Positions 14,883 to 24,046 are shown, counted from the stretch's first letter. The stretch is DNA of 34,037 nucleotides from Burkholderiales bacterium (GCA_026225455.1 JAMFSV010000150.1:1-34037), one strand, 5' to 3'. The notes: generated by a model from the letters alone, not told the origin. Numbers and translations: made by a program.

Positions 14883-15535
14883 TGCTGATTCTTTGGCCAG
14901 GCCTCGCGGTCACGGCGACCGGGGCCTCGCTTGCCGCTTTCGCGGCAGGTATGGGGCTGGGCGCCAGCTTGATTATTGCCATCGGCGCGCAAAATGCCTA
15001 TGTGCTGCGTCAGGGTTTGCGTCGTGAGCATGTCGGCCAAAGCGTGGCGATCTGTATCTGCATCGACGTATTGCTGATTGCGCTTGGGGTGGGCGGAATG
15101 GGCGCGCTGCTCGGTCAGATGCCGCGTTTGCTTAACCTGATCCGTTGGGCCGGGGTGCTGTTTCTGCTGGCGTATGGCGCGCATGCCTTGCGTGCCGCTT
15201 GGCGCGGCACCGGTCATTTGGAGGCGTCCACCGATGCGACACAAACGGCGGGTGCGGCGGCCCTGACCGTGCTGGCGTTATCGGTGTTGAACCCGCATGT
15301 CTATCTTGATACCGTGGTGCTGCTTGGCGCCATCGGCGCCAGTCGCGGCTGGCCCGGCAGCTTCTGGTTTGCGGCCGGGGCGATGTGCGCCTCGACGATC
15401 TGGTTCACGGTGCTGGGTTACGGCGCCCGTTTGCTGATCCCGATTTTTTCGCGCGATATTGCGTGGCGCGTGCTCGATATCGTGATCGGGGTGGTGATGT
15501 GGGCCATCGCCTTGTCGCTGGCTTTGCAGGTTTGA
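14882..15535 (+). CDS. LysE/ArgO family amino-acid exporter
   Basis: 217 residues with about six hydrophobic helices. The diagnostic LysE signature is GMGLGASLIIAIGAQNAYVL (about 23-42), followed by RQGLRREHVGQSVAICICID and VLALSVLNPHVYLDTVVLLG, which contains the conserved NPH-Y-D motif. Such proteins export basic amino acids, arginine or lysine, across the inner membrane. It starts on the last base of the maiA stop codon (ATG 14882). An internal start near 14951 (MGLGASL) is a less likely alternative. No LysG/ArgP regulator is next to it. Confidence 0.93.
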   Translation: MLILWPGLAVTATGASLAAFAAGMGLGASLIIAIGAQNAYVLRQGLRREHVGQSVAICICIDVLLIALGVGGMGALLGQMPRLLNLIRWAGVLFLLAYGAHALRAAWRGTGHLEASTDATQTAGAAALTVLALSVLNPHVYLDTVVLLGAIGASRGWPGSFWFAAGAMCASTIWFTVLGYGARLLIPIFSRDIAWRVLDIVIGVVMWAIALSLALQV

Positions 15536-15725
15536 ACTATGGCGACTCGAGAAGGCGATGTGAGCCTAACGCGGGCGCGACAGGCATCACTTCCGAGGTT
15601 GGCTTAACTTGAGCGTTCCAGGCTTTCGAAAGGCTTTTGGCTCAAAACGGGTGATTTTCCCCGAGTTTTGCAGTGGATGACTATAAGCTATAAATCCGGC
15701 GCCAATAGTAAATATCCATTAGTCT

Positions 15726-15754
15726 TTGCGTATAGTAAGGCTATACACTAAAAT
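15726..15754 (+). promoter_or_regulatory. Candidate higBA promoter and operator
   Basis: TTGCGT (15726-15731) and TAAAAT (15749-15754) are 17 bases apart. The spacer is filled by an inverted repeat GTATAG-TAAGG-CTATAC (15730-15746), well placed for autorepression by HigA. The start codon at 15764 lies only about 10 bases beyond the -10, so the toxin mRNA would be nearly leaderless. Confidence 0.6.
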
Positions 15755-15763
15755 GTATCCAAC

Positions 15764-16042
15764 ATGATCAAGAATTTCGCTCATTCAGGTTTTGAGCGGT
15801 TCTTCAAAACGGGTTCCAAGAAGGGCATTCGGCCCCACCACGAAGACCGTATTAGAAAGCAGCTAGGTACGCTGAACTATGCCACTAGGCCTGAAGATAT
15901 GGGCGTCCCGGGCTGGCGCTTACATCCGTTGGGCGGGGACATGAAAGGCCACTGGTCTGTGACGGTAAACGGCAATTGGCGCATCACGTTTAAATTCGTA
16001 GGAACGGATGTATATGTCGTTAACTATCAAGACTATCACTAG
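15764..16042 (+). CDS. higB: HigB-type mRNA-interferase toxin
   Basis: 92 residues of the RelE/ParE superfamily, HigB branch. It starts MIKNFAHSGFERFFKTGSKK and shows the conserved GWRLHPLGGDMKGHWSVTVN segment and the C-terminal NWRITFKFVGTDVYVVNYQDYH. HigB toxins cut mRNA on the ribosome. The toxin gene precedes the antitoxin, as in all hig loci. No Shine-Dalgarno is visible before the ATG. The base composition is distinctly lower in GC than the flanking genes, suggesting acquisition. Confidence 0.93.
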   Translation: MIKNFAHSGFERFFKTGSKKGIRPHHEDRIRKQLGTLNYATRPEDMGVPGWRLHPLGGDMKGHWSVTVNGNWRITFKFVGTDVYVVNYQDYH

Positions 16043-16050
16043 GAAAAAGC

Positions 16051-16368
16051 ATGACTCGGATGCATAACCCTCCTCACCCCGGCGCTATCCTGGCCGATTG
16101 GCTGGAAGGACTGGATGCCATGACGATCACCGAGTTTGCCAAACGCATTCACGTGACGCGAGCTACGTTATCGCGAATCATCAATGGTCACGCGTCCATC
16201 ACTCCTGACTTGGCTATTCGCCTCGAAGAAGCGCTAGGAGCGAGTCGCGAGATGTGGGTCGGTATGCAAGGTGCTTACGATTTGTGGGTGGCATCTGCGC
16301 AACCACGCAAAGCAATCGAGCCGATTGCACGGCCAGTAGTGGAAGCCGAAGAGCTTGTTTTCGGCTGA
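16051..16368 (+). CDS. higA: HigA-type antitoxin, XRE-family DNA-binding protein
   Basis: 105 residues with an N-terminal helix-turn-helix: HPGAILADWLEGLDAMTITE, then FAKRIHVTRATLSRIINGHA (recognition helix about 43-55) and ITPDLAIRLEEALG, then MWVGMQGAYDLW, a HigA signature. It neutralises HigB and represses the operon, probably at the inverted repeat 15730-15746. An AGGA Shine-Dalgarno overlaps the toxin stop codon, 7 bases before ATG 16051, so the antitoxin should be translated better than the toxin. Confidence 0.94.
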   Translation: MTRMHNPPHPGAILADWLEGLDAMTITEFAKRIHVTRATLSRIINGHASITPDLAIRLEEALGASREMWVGMQGAYDLWVASAQPRKAIEPIARPVVEAEELVFG

Positions 16369-16485
16369 AGCTACCGGCCATCTGGTTGCGACATCAGATC
16401 ATGCTTCTGTAAGTCATTTCACGTCGAGGGTCGTATTTAATCGCGCTATATCGCTCGATTTGGTTTTGTCCCCTTGGGGGTCATT

Positions 16486-17556
16486 TCACCCCAGCAGCGC
16501 GTCGGCGAATTCTTCGGCCGAGAACGGTTGCAGGTCTTCGACCTGTTCGCCCACGCCGATAAAATAAACCGGAATCGGGCGCTGCCGTGCGATTGCCGCC
16601 AGAATGCCGCCCTTGGCGGTACCGTCCAATTTGGTCACGATCAGGCCGGTCAGGCCGAGCGCGTCATCGAATGCCTTGACCTGGGTCAGGGCATTTTGTC
16701 CAGTGTTGGCGTCGATCACCAGCAGCACTTCGTGGGGCGCACCTTCCATGGCCTTGGCCGTGACGCGCTTGACCTTGCGCAATTCTTCCATCAAATGCAA
16801 TTGCGTCGGCAAGCGCCCGGCGGTATCGGCCATCAGCACATCGATATTGCGCGCGCGTGCGGCGCTCACCGCGTCGAAAATCACGGCGGCGGGGTCGCCG
16901 CCTTCCTGTGAGATGACCGTGACGTTGTTGCGTTCGCCCCAAATCGTGAGCTGTTCGCGCGCGGCGGCGCGAAAGGTGTCGCCGGCCGCCAGTAACACCG
17001 ATTGACCGTAATGTTGCAGATGTTTGGCCAGTTTGCCGATGCTGGTGGTTTTGCCCGCGCCGTTGACTCCGGCAATCATGATGACCAGCGGTTTGGCACG
17101 GCCGAGCGCCATGGATTTTTCCAGCGGACGCAGCAACTCGATCAGCATGGTGCGCAATGCCGCCTTGACCTGGGCGCCTTCGCTCAGACGTTCGGCCTTG
17201 ACCTTTAATCTTAAGGCGTTAAGCAGATATTCGGTGGCGTCGACCCCGGCATCCGATACCAGCAGGGCGGTTTCCAGTTCTTCGAACAAAGTTTCATCGA
17301 CTTTGACGCCGATAAAAATACCGGTCAGGCCGGCACTGGTTTTAGACAATCCCTGGCGCAAGCGGCCCAACCATGAGCTGCGCGCGGCGGGTTCGACCGC
17401 CGGGGGGGGGATTTCGATGGTCGTTTCAAGCGCCGGGGCGGTTGCCGGCTGCGTCACGGCGGATTGCGAGGACTGCGGGAGTTCTGCCGCGGGTTCCGGC
17501 TGGGCCGGTGTCGATTCGGGCTGCGTACCTTTGAAGCGCTTGATAAAGCTGAACAT
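16486..17556 (-). CDS. ftsY: Signal recognition particle receptor FtsY
   Basis: 356 residues. The SRP-family GTPase docks ribosome-SRP complexes at the inner membrane. A short proline/glutamate-rich A domain (about 1-60) is followed by the N domain (RSSWLGRLRQGLSKTSAGLT) and G domain: GVNGAGKT (163-170), DTFRAAAREQL, DTAGRLPT (244-251), TKLD (308-311) and GVGEQVEDLQPF. The A domain is short for the family but the NG domain is complete. It converges on the higBA module, whose last codon ends 117 bp from the ftsY stop. In relatives the gene divergently upstream is often an M16 peptidase; here there is a gene-free gap instead. Confidence 0.97.
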   Translation of the reverse strand: MFSFIKRFKGTQPESTPAQPEPAAELPQSSQSAVTQPATAPALETTIEIPPPAVEPAARSSWLGRLRQGLSKTSAGLTGIFIGVKVDETLFEELETALLVSDAGVDATEYLLNALRLKVKAERLSEGAQVKAALRTMLIELLRPLEKSMALGRAKPLVIMIAGVNGAGKTTSIGKLAKHLQHYGQSVLLAAGDTFRAAAREQLTIWGERNNVTVISQEGGDPAAVIFDAVSAARARNIDVLMADTAGRLPTQLHLMEELRKVKRVTAKAMEGAPHEVLLVIDANTGQNALTQVKAFDDALGLTGLIVTKLDGTAKGGILAAIARQRPIPVYFIGVGEQVEDLQPFSAEEFADALLG

Positions 17557-18075
17557 GGCGGCGGAGTAAACTCTTCGAAGCGCAGCTCATTGGCTGCGCG
17601 GGGCTAGATATCTGGAACCAAGCGGGAGCAAAGGCGCGGTATGGCACAGCGAGCCGGCGACAGGCTTGCATCGGCGGCGGGTGCTTAAGCTTGCGCCTGC
17701 GGCAACGGTGCCTGCGAGTTCGAATCTCTGGTGCGATCTTGCAAACGCCCGAGGCGCTATTTTAACAGAGCCCCAGGCCGGAGCCCGATAAGCGTTTGTG
17801 ATCTGGACCGCCGGCGAATTGCGCGTGAGCGCTTGGTGTGCTGTTGCGCGCATTCATCCATCAAACAATTTACGGAACAGGACACCCGGGCGTGGTATGT
17901 TTCCGACTTTCCGGGCCTGAGCCGTTGGGGGGGGCGACATTCGCCGCACGCTTGCCGCGGCTGCCTGAGTTACTTACCTGAGTTACTTACCTAAGCTGGT
18001 TCCATAAGCCGGTTACACAAGCAGATTACCTAAGCCCGGCCATGCCCGCCCGCACTTTTTCGACTTGAACGCACC
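17557..18075. other. 519-bp gap between ftsY and rsmD with a degenerate 13-bp tandem array
   Basis: No convincing gene is present. The segment should contain the divergent ftsY and rsmD promoters. Its right half holds the tandem array described at 17966-18039. The rest shows no recognisable RNA or coding signal. A T-loop-like GTTCGAAT at about 17718 does not extend into a tRNA. Confidence 0.5.
17966..18039. repeat. Degenerate 13-bp tandem repeat, five units plus a partial sixth
   Basis: Units are TGAGTTACTTACC twice exactly (17966-17991), then TAAGCTGGTTCCA (17992-18004), TAAGCCGGTTACA (18005-18017), CAAGCAGATTACC (18018-18030) and the start of another (TAAGCCCGG). The consensus is roughly TAAGCYGGTTACC. 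It sits just upstream of rsmD. Thirteen bases is not a codon multiple and the array has no coding role. Confidence 0.8.
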
Positions 18076-18765
18076 ATGAAACGTCCGCCACGCATTCCGC
18101 TCGAACCTCATCCCGCCAGTACGGCTCCCGCTCGGCCCGGTCGAAATATGCACCGTAGCGTGCCGCACCAGATCCGCATTATCGGCGGCGAATGGAAACG
18201 CACGCCGTTGCCGGTCCTCGATCTGGACGGATTGCGCCCGACTCCTGACCGGGTACGCGAGACCTTGTTCAATTGGTTGGGACAAGATCTGGCGGGCCAG
18301 ACTTGCCTGGATTTGTTTGCCGGCAGCGGCGCGCTCGGGATGGAAGCCGCTTCGCGGGGGGCGGCGCAGGTCATGATGGTGGAACGCAATGTCCGCGCCG
18401 TCAAACAGTTGCGGGCGAATCAGGAGCGCCTGGGGGCGAGTACGGTCCAGGTGATCGAGGCGGATGCGTTGCGGCTGGCGGCAGGGTTGCGGCCGGAGAG
18501 TTTTGATGTGGTGTTTCTCGATCCGCCGTTCGAAGGCGATTTGCTGGTTCGCGCCTTGGCCTTATGCCTGCCGCTGGTGAGCGCGCATGGCGCGCTGTAT
18601 ATCGAGTCGGCGCAATCGCTCGAACGCCTCGCGGCCAACGAGCCCGAGGACGTGGCGGCGCGAGGCGGCCGTGCCTTTCCATCGCTGCAGGGGTGGCATG
18701 TGACACGGCAGGGCCGCGCCGGTGCGGTGCATTATCATTTGCTGCGGCGCGGAAATAAGGAATAA
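18076..18765 (+). CDS. rsmD: 16S rRNA (guanine(966)-N(2))-methyltransferase
   Basis: 229 residues. The S-adenosylmethionine-dependent enzyme methylates G966 of 16S rRNA in the 30S subunit. The family start QIRIIGGEWKRTPLPV is followed by GLRPTPDRVRETLFNWL, motif I LDLFAGSGALGMEAASRGA and the catalytic DPPF (in VVFLDPPFEG). The C-terminus ends VTRQGRAGAVHYHLL. A second in-frame ATG at 18148 would remove a basic/proline-rich tail of 24 residues and is a fair alternative start. It precedes coaD, as is common in proteobacteria. Confidence 0.94.
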   Translation: MKRPPRIPLEPHPASTAPARPGRNMHRSVPHQIRIIGGEWKRTPLPVLDLDGLRPTPDRVRETLFNWLGQDLAGQTCLDLFAGSGALGMEAASRGAAQVMMVERNVRAVKQLRANQERLGASTVQVIEADALRLAAGLRPESFDVVFLDPPFEGDLLVRALALCLPLVSAHGALYIESAQSLERLAANEPEDVAARGGRAFPSLQGWHVTRQGRAGAVHYHLLRRGNKE

Positions 18766-19049
18766 TGCACATGCATTGGCGGCCGGGGTGGCGCTAACGC
18801 GTAAAAACACCTTATTTACCGCCGGCTGAAAATGCTGAAAAATGCCCCCACGCGCGAGTCGTCGCGCAGCAGGCGGTGCGCGCAGGTGGCTTATCGGGGT
18901 ATCCTGCGGCCTGGAGCGTCAACGGCCGCGGGCCGTGACCGCCGGAAGATGAACCCAGGCAGTGGCGCTGCCCGGACCCAAGGGGCCGGGCGGGCCGAAC
19001 AGATCGAGCGAACATGACACAGACTCGAGCAGAGCACGAGGAGAAGGCA

Positions 19050-19547
19050 ATGGTTGTCGCGGTATATCCGGGAACCTTCGATCCGCTGACACGCGGGCAT
19101 GAAGACCTTGTGCGACGCGCCTCCAGCATTTTCGACAAGTTGGTCGTCGGAGTCGCGGACAGTCGCAATAAAAAACCGTTTTTCAACCTCGAAGAGCGGC
19201 TGAAAATTGCGCGCGAGGTGTTGGGCCACTATCCAAACGTGCAGGTTGAGAGTTTTACCGGCCTGTTAAAGGATTTTGTGCGCAATAACAACGCGCGCGT
19301 CATCGTACGCGGCTTGCGTGCCGTATCCGACTTTGAATATGAGTTCCAGATGGCCGGGATGAATCGTTATCTATTGCCCGATGTGGAAACCATGTTCATG
19401 ACGCCCTCCGACCAATATCAGTTTATTTCGGGCACGATCGTGCGCGAAATAGCCCAATTAGGCGGAGATGTCAGCAAATTTGTGTTTCCATCGGTCGAAA
19501 AATGGCTCATGGACAAGGTTGCACTGTCACAATTGCAGCAGCAGTAA
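19050..19547 (+). CDS. coaD: Phosphopantetheine adenylyltransferase
   Basis: 165 residues. It transfers AMP from ATP to 4'-phosphopantetheine, the penultimate step of coenzyme A synthesis, as a cytosolic hexamer. The nucleotidyltransferase signature is [20 protein letters not shown] (TxGH with His17). [20 protein letters not shown] binds phosphopantetheine, and [20 protein letters not shown] is the adenylyl-binding end. The start is ATG 19050 after GAGGAGAAGG; an upstream ATG at 19014 adds 12 residues and overlaps that ribosome site. The 284 bp between rsmD and coaD holds no other gene. Confidence 0.97.
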   Translation: MVVAVYPGTFDPLTRGHEDLVRRASSIFDKLVVGVADSRNKKPFFNLEERLKIAREVLGHYPNVQVESFTGLLKDFVRNNNARVIVRGLRAVSDFEYEFQMAGMNRYLLPDVETMFMTPSDQYQFISGTIVREIAQLGGDVSKFVFPSVEKWLMDKVALSQLQQQ

Positions 19548-19644
19548 GCAGCCCGCAGGCGACGGGTGTAGAGTCGGGGTTCAGTCTGGCATCCCGAGCC
19601 TGGCGTCCTGTGTCGCCGCATCTGCCGGTGCAGCAAGAGAGTAA

Positions 19645-19896
<252 letters not shown>

Positions 19897-19953
19897 TCCT
19901 GGCGCCAAGCCAGGTATGCCGCATGCCTGGCTCGATACAGGCGCGCTCTCCCG

Positions 19954-21147
19954 CTAAATTTGCGTCAGCTTGGCCAGCGCTTGAAGCAGGCTATTGCACT
20001 CCGCTTCGCTACCGATGCTGATCCGCAAAAATTGAGCGATGCGCGGCGCGTCGAAGTGCCGCACAAAAATCCCTTGCTCACGCAGGCCTCGGCTCAGCGT
20101 CGCCGCGTCATGAAGCGGGTGGCGCGCAAAAACGAAGTTGGCGGCGGATGGCAGTACGTTAAAACCCAATGCTTCCAGTTTGCCGGTTAAGCGGACCCGG
20201 CTGCCGATCACCGCCTGGCGCGTGGTGTCGAACCATTCCTGATCTTCATAGGCGGCGATCGCGGCAACTTGGGCCAGCCGGTCGAGCGGATACGAGTTGA
20301 AGCTGTCTTTAAGCCGGGTCAGGGCGGTGATCAATTCGCTATCGCCCAACGCCAGCCCGACTCGCATGCCCGCCAGCGAGCGCGATTTGGAGAGCGTCTG
20401 CACCACCAGCAAATTCGGATAACGGTGGATCAGTGGGACCGCCGAAACGCCGCCGAAATCGATATAAGCTTCGTCGACCACCACCACGGAATCGCGATTG
20501 ACTTGCAATAGGCGTTCAATCGCGCTTAAGGGCAACAAGCGGCCGGTGGGCGCATTCGGGTTAGCGAAGACGATGCCGCCGTTGGGACCGGCTCCGCAAT
20601 CTTCCAGATAATGCTCAAGGTCGATGGAAAAATCCACATCGAGCGGTATCGTCCGGTAATTTATGTCATACAGCCGACAATAAGTCGGGTAAAAGCTATA
20701 ACCGATATCCGGGAACAGTGTCGGATTATCCTGTTTCAGCAGGCCGGCAAAGATATGCGCCAAGACCTCATCGGAGCCGTTGCCGACAAAAATCTGCTCC
20801 GGGGCCAAGCCATAATATCGCGCCAGCGTGGCACGCAGTTGCCGCGAGGTCGGGTCCGGATAGCGCCGCAGGGATTCGCCCGGCGTGGACTCGCCCGGCG
20901 TGGACCCGCCCGGCGTGGATTCGCCCGGCGTGGACTCGCCCAGCGTGGATTCGCCCGGCGTGCATTCGCCGAGTGCCGCTGCGCCGGACGTGCCGCTCAG
21001 TTCGCGCTGGATCGCCGCCACCACACGCGGCGAAGGTCCATAAGGATTTTCGTTGGTGTTGAGCTTGACCGGGTTGGTCAGCGCGGGCTGTTCGCCCGGC
21101 ACATAGGGCTGCAATCGGTGGACCAGGGCACTCCAGTAACGGCTCAT
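19954..21147 (-). CDS. hisC: Histidinol-phosphate aminotransferase with a GESTP repeat insertion
   Basis: 397 residues from ATG 21147 (GAGG 7 bases upstream). This PLP-dependent enzyme converts imidazole-acetol phosphate and glutamate to histidinol phosphate. Family motifs are [43 protein letters not shown], the PLP lysine in [14 protein letters not shown] (Lys254) and FLRISIGS. Between the first helix (VVAAIQREL, to residue 50) and the conserved LRRYPDPT (93-100) is an insertion of about 40 residues made mostly of GESTP pentapeptides, accounting for the excess over the usual 355 or so. The insertion is in frame and all catalytic residues remain, so the enzyme is probably active. It is not in a his operon here. 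Confidence 0.95.
   Translation of the reverse strand: MSRYWSALVHRLQPYVPGEQPALTNPVKLNTNENPYGPSPRVVAAIQRELSGTSGAAALGECTPGESTLGESTPGESTPGGSTPGESTPGESLRRYPDPTSRQLRATLARYYGLAPEQIFVGNGSDEVLAHIFAGLLKQDNPTLFPDIGYSFYPTYCRLYDINYRTIPLDVDFSIDLEHYLEDCGAGPNGGIVFANPNAPTGRLLPLSAIERLLQVNRDSVVVVDEAYIDFGGVSAVPLIHRYPNLLVVQTLSKSRSLAGMRVGLALGDSELITALTRLKDSFNSYPLDRLAQVAAIAAYEDQEWFDTTRQAVIGSRVRLTGKLEALGFNVLPSAANFVFARHPLHDAATLSRGLREQGIFVRHFDAPRIAQFLRISIGSEAECNSLLQALAKLTQI
20873..20977. repeat. 15-bp tandem repeat, seven units, inside hisC
   Basis: Six near-identical plus-strand units (GATTCGCCCGGCGTG and one- or two-base variants) run from 20873 to 20962, with a more diverged seventh to 20977. The period is five codons; on the hisC strand it encodes GESTP repeats at about residues 60-92. 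Substitutions are mostly C/T, and several units are identical, which indicates recent slippage expansion. Confidence 0.95.
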
Positions 21148-21174
21148 GCTTGACCTCGAATGATGGATTTCGCG

Positions 21175-21197
21175 GCTTTGGGCGTCAAGCCCAAAGC
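21175..21197. other. 9-bp inverted repeat in the hisC upstream region
   Basis: GCTTTGGGC (21175-21183) and GCCCAAAGC (21189-21197) are perfect complements with a 5-base loop, 28 bases before the hisC start on the minus strand. It lacks a T-run; it may be a leader hairpin or part of a Rho-dependent end after pth. Confidence 0.5.
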
Positions 21198-21301
21198 ATG
21201 CACCGATTGCTGCAGCGCCGGTAATCGGAACCGGCAATCGGGTAGAGCTCTAATTGGTATGACGGAGGCAGATCGCCGTGCGATGACGGCGGATGCCAGC
21301 T

Positions 21302-21907
21302 TTATCCGGGCTTATGTAGTTGCATCATCGCGCGTTCCAGCTCGCCCTTGACCACCAGCGGCATGACGGTCATGGCTCGCTCCAGCGCCAGATCGATCAA
21401 ATGCTGTTCTTCCTTGCGCGGCGGTTTCAGCACAAAATTCGCCACATCGGGCCGCGCGCCGGCCGCTTTCGCGCTGTCGCCCAGCGCATCGCGCGGATGG
21501 CCGATGCCGATGCGCAAGCGCCAATATTGTTGAGTGCTCAGATGGGCGCTGATGTCTTTCAAGCCGTTGTGGCCGCCGCTGCCGCCGCCGAGTTTAAGTT
21601 TGACGGTGCCGGGAGGCAGGTCCAGTTCGTCATGTGCAACCAGGATCTGGTCGGGCAGAATTTTATAAAACCCGGCGAGCGCCACCACTGAAAGACCGGA
21701 ACGGTTCATATAGGTTTGCGGTTGCAGCAGCCAGACCTCTTCGCCATAGAGCCGCGCGCGCGCCACCATCCCTTGCTGGCGGGACTCGTGACGCAAGGTG
21801 GCATTGCCTTCGCGGGCCAAGGCGTCGACCAGCCAGAAACCCGCATTGTGCCGGGTCGTTACATATTCCGGGCCGGGGTTGCCGAGGCCGACAATCATTT
21901 TGATCAT
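21302..21907 (-). CDS. pth: Peptidyl-tRNA hydrolase
   Basis: 201 residues. It releases peptides from peptidyl-tRNA that drops off ribosomes; essential in bacteria. Motifs are [20 protein letters not shown] (catalytic His20), [20 protein letters not shown] (catalytic Asp) and [13 protein letters not shown], with RIGIGHP following. Length is normal. It lies downstream of rplY, separated by the terminator at 22062-22097, an order conserved in betaproteobacteria. Confidence 0.97.
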   Translation of the reverse strand: MIKMIVGLGNPGPEYVTTRHNAGFWLVDALAREGNATLRHESRQQGMVARARLYGEEVWLLQPQTYMNRSGLSVVALAGFYKILPDQILVAHDELDLPPGTVKLKLGGGSGGHNGLKDISAHLSTQQYWRLRIGIGHPRDALGDSAKAAGARPDVANFVLKPPRKEEQHLIDLALERAMTVMPLVVKGELERAMMQLHKPG

Positions 21908-22061
21908 CGTGGTTCGAACTCGTTAATCTAGGTTGCGCGGGGTTGCGAGCAGTCGGCCCTTGAGCCTGCTGCCCGATCAAATTTGATGATGCCTGAGTTA
22001 CTGCCCGAATAGCCATCTGACTTCGTGCCGGCATTCAACCCCGGTGCGCCGATTCAGATGG

Positions 22062-22097
22062 AAAAAACCCGCCGTGGCGGACCGCGGCGGGTTTTTT
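22062..22097. terminator. Intrinsic terminator after rplY
   Basis: AAAAAACCCGCCG (22062-22074) is exactly complementary to CGGCGGGTTTTTT (22085-22097). On the minus strand this is a GC stem followed by six U, 47 bases after the rplY stop and before pth. Its symmetry would let it work in both directions. Confidence 0.92.
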
Positions 22098-22143
22098 CAT
22101 CCACTGGCATCAGGTAAATACGACGCCGGTAGCTGCAGCCGGC

Positions 22144-22758
22144 TTATGCTGCCGGTGCGTCTTTGGTGGCTGCCGCGGCTTCGTCGGCTGCGGCGCCGGC
22201 AGGCACGGTAGCGGTGACGATAACCGGGTTTTCCAGGTCCAGATGCTGAACCAGTTCAACGCCGCTCGGCAGGATAATGTCTTTCACGTGGATCGAGTGA
22301 CCGACTTCCAGCTTGGCCAGGTCAACCGCGATGAATTCCGGCAGGTTGGCCGGCAAGCACGTGATTTCGATTTCCGTGAAGATGTGGCTGACAATAGCCG
22401 CCGACAATTTCACTGCCGGGGAGATTTCCGGGTTCAAGAAGTGCAACGGCACCTTGGTGTGCAGCTTTTGTTTTGCATCAACGCGTTGGAAGTCAACGTG
22501 CAGAATCAATTGCTTGAACGGGTGATATTGCACATCGCGCAACAGCACTTGTTCCGATTTGCCGGCAATTTCCAGATCCAGAATCGATGCATGGAACGCT
22601 TCTTTCTTCAATGCATGAAAGAGTGCGTTGTGATCGATTTCGATCAATTGGGGTTCATTACCAGCGCCATACACGATTGCCGGCGTTTTACCGGCATTGC
22701 GCAGACGGCGGCTCGCACCCGTTCCCTGCAGACTACGCTCGAAAGCGATAACTTTCAT
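22144..22758 (-). CDS. rplY: 50S ribosomal protein L25, CTC form
   Basis: 204 residues. It binds 5S rRNA in the large subunit. The N-terminal L25 domain (about 1-95) has the conserved [19 protein letters not shown] and [22 protein letters not shown]-terminal TL5/CTC beta domain follows ([20 protein letters not shown]…). The tail is alanine-rich ([14 protein letters not shown]), as in other betaproteobacterial CTC proteins. It follows prs and precedes pth, the usual order. Confidence 0.96.
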   Translation of the reverse strand: MKVIAFERSLQGTGASRRLRNAGKTPAIVYGAGNEPQLIEIDHNALFHALKKEAFHASILDLEIAGKSEQVLLRDVQYHPFKQLILHVDFQRVDAKQKLHTKVPLHFLNPEISPAVKLSAAIVSHIFTEIEITCLPANLPEFIAVDLAKLEVGHSIHVKDIILPSGVELVQHLDLENPVIVTATVPAGAAADEAAAATKDAPAA

Positions 22759-22963
22759 AAACTACTCCGTATAATGCCCGCGACCAGGCAGTAAAAGGGG
22801 CCTTCTGCTGCCCAGCCCAAGATGGGCGGAGCGCGAGGCCCGTTGCAACAGACTACGTTGGCGATGCAGAATTCGTCTTGCTACATCGATTTTCCGGCGT
22901 ACCGTTTAAGCGGTGCGCCGTAAATTCAGTACTTGGCTGCGCATCGTGTGCCAGCCACGCCGA
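22759..22963. other. Intergenic spacer prs-rplY
   Basis: 205 bp without a gene. A near-perfect hairpin at about 22895-22918 (GGCGTACCG … CGGTGCGCC, one mismatch) follows prs but has no U-tract on the minus strand, so termination is uncertain. The rplY leader should lie in the left half. Confidence 0.35.
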
Positions 22964-23923
22964 TTATTCTTCGGCTTCGGCGAACAGCGAGATGACCGAG
23001 TCGCCGCGGCGAATTCGCGAAAATGTCTCTGCCAGCAGGCTGGCGCACGACAATTGGCGAATCTTGGTGCAACTGCGCGCTTCATCGCTCAGCGGAATGG
23101 TGTCGGTGACAACCAGTTCGTCGAGTTCCGACGCATCGATCCGTGCGCCCGCGCCGCCCGACAATACCGGGTGCGTGGTATAGGCAAAGACCTTGATTGC
23201 GCCGCGTTCTTTCAGCACCTGCGCCGCTTTGCACAAGGTGCCCGCGGTGTCGACCATATCGTCCATGATGACGCAGGTACGGCCGTCAACTTCGCCGATA
23301 ATATTCATGACTTCGGCGATATTCGCTTTGGGACGGCGTTTGTCGATAATTGCCAGGTCGGTATTCATTTGCTTGGCCAGGGCTCGGGCGCGTACCACGC
23401 CGCCTACGTCCGGCGACACCACCAGCAGGTTCTCGTAATTCTGCTTGCGCAGGTCGCCGAGCAATACCGGGGTGGCGTAAATATTGTCCACCGGGATATC
23501 AAAAAAGCCCTGAATCTGGTCGGCGTGCAAATCCATCGTGATGATGCGGTCGACGCCGGCGATTTGCAGCATGTTCGCGACAATCTTGGCTGAAATCGCC
23601 ACCCGTGCCGAGCGCGGCCGACGATCCTGGCGCGCATATCCGAAATAAGGGATCGCTGCGGTAATGCGTCCGGCGGAGGCGCGTTTCAGCGCGTCCACCA
23701 TGATCATCAATTCCATCAGATTGTCGTTGGCCGGTGCGCAGGTCGACTGGAGGATAAAAACATCCTTGCCGCGTACGTTTTCCTTGATCTCTACCTGAAT
23801 CTCGCCGTCTGAAAACCGGCTGACCATGGCTTTGCCAAGAGGGATACCAAGGATTTTGACGACTTCCTGTGCAAGCGCGGGATTGGCGTTGCCAGTAAAT
23901 ACCATCAGGCCGTCACTGCTCAT
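22964..23923 (-). CDS. prs: Ribose-phosphate pyrophosphokinase (PRPP synthetase)
   Basis: 319 residues. It makes phosphoribosyl pyrophosphate from ribose-5-phosphate and ATP for nucleotide, histidine and tryptophan synthesis. Signatures are the flexible-loop region [52 protein letters not shown], the metal-site [11 protein letters not shown] and the PRPP-binding [13 protein letters not shown]. The length fits the class I enzyme. A tRNA-Gln gene lies just upstream on the same strand, so both may come from one transcript, as in other Burkholderiales. Confidence 0.98.
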   Translation of the reverse strand: MSSDGLMVFTGNANPALAQEVVKILGIPLGKAMVSRFSDGEIQVEIKENVRGKDVFILQSTCAPANDNLMELMIMVDALKRASAGRITAAIPYFGYARQDRRPRSARVAISAKIVANMLQIAGVDRIITMDLHADQIQGFFDIPVDNIYATPVLLGDLRKQNYENLLVVSPDVGGVVRARALAKQMNTDLAIIDKRRPKANIAEVMNIIGEVDGRTCVIMDDMVDTAGTLCKAAQVLKERGAIKVFAYTTHPVLSGGAGARIDASELDELVVTDTIPLSDEARSCTKIRQLSCASLLAETFSRIRRGDSVISLFAEAEE

Positions 23924-23969
23924 CTTGCACCTGCTTAGGGACGTAGGGTCGGGATGAAGCTAGAAATTA

Positions 23970-24046
23970 TGGCAGGGGAGGAAGGACTCGAACCCTCGCA
24001 TGCCGGAATCAAAATCCGGTGCCTTGACCAACTTGGCGACTCCCCT
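23970..24046 (-). tRNA. tRNA-Gln (UUG), CCA encoded
   Basis: 77 nt on the minus strand. The acceptor stem AGGGGAG pairs fully with CTCCCCT; the D-arm begins GCC; the anticodon stem CCGGA/TCCGG flanks loop TTTTGAT with anticodon TTG (24010-24012); the T-arm is GAGGG-TTCGAGT-CCTTC. Discriminator G73 and the terminal CCA (23970-23972) are encoded. It sits between ispE and prs. Confidence 0.97.

Noticed and set aside
16466-16485. Possible terminator CCCC-TT-GGGG after ftsY
   Set aside because: Only four base pairs, no U-tract in the ftsY direction, and flanking bases do not pair.
16369-16485. Possible insertion-sequence end next to higBA (GTCATTTCAC occurs near 16413 and 16479)
   Set aside because: The two copies are in the same orientation, no transposase remnant, terminal inverted repeat or target duplication is visible.
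17700-17740. tRNA-like T-arm (GTTCGAATCTC) between ftsY and rsmD
   Set aside because: Only three stem pairs form around the loop and no acceptor, D-arm or anticodon arm can be placed.
20611-21153. Plus-strand open frame with [10 protein letters not shown]-type repeats over hisC
   Set aside because: It is the antisense reading of the 15-bp repeats; hisC on the minus strand has all catalytic motifs and a ribosome site.
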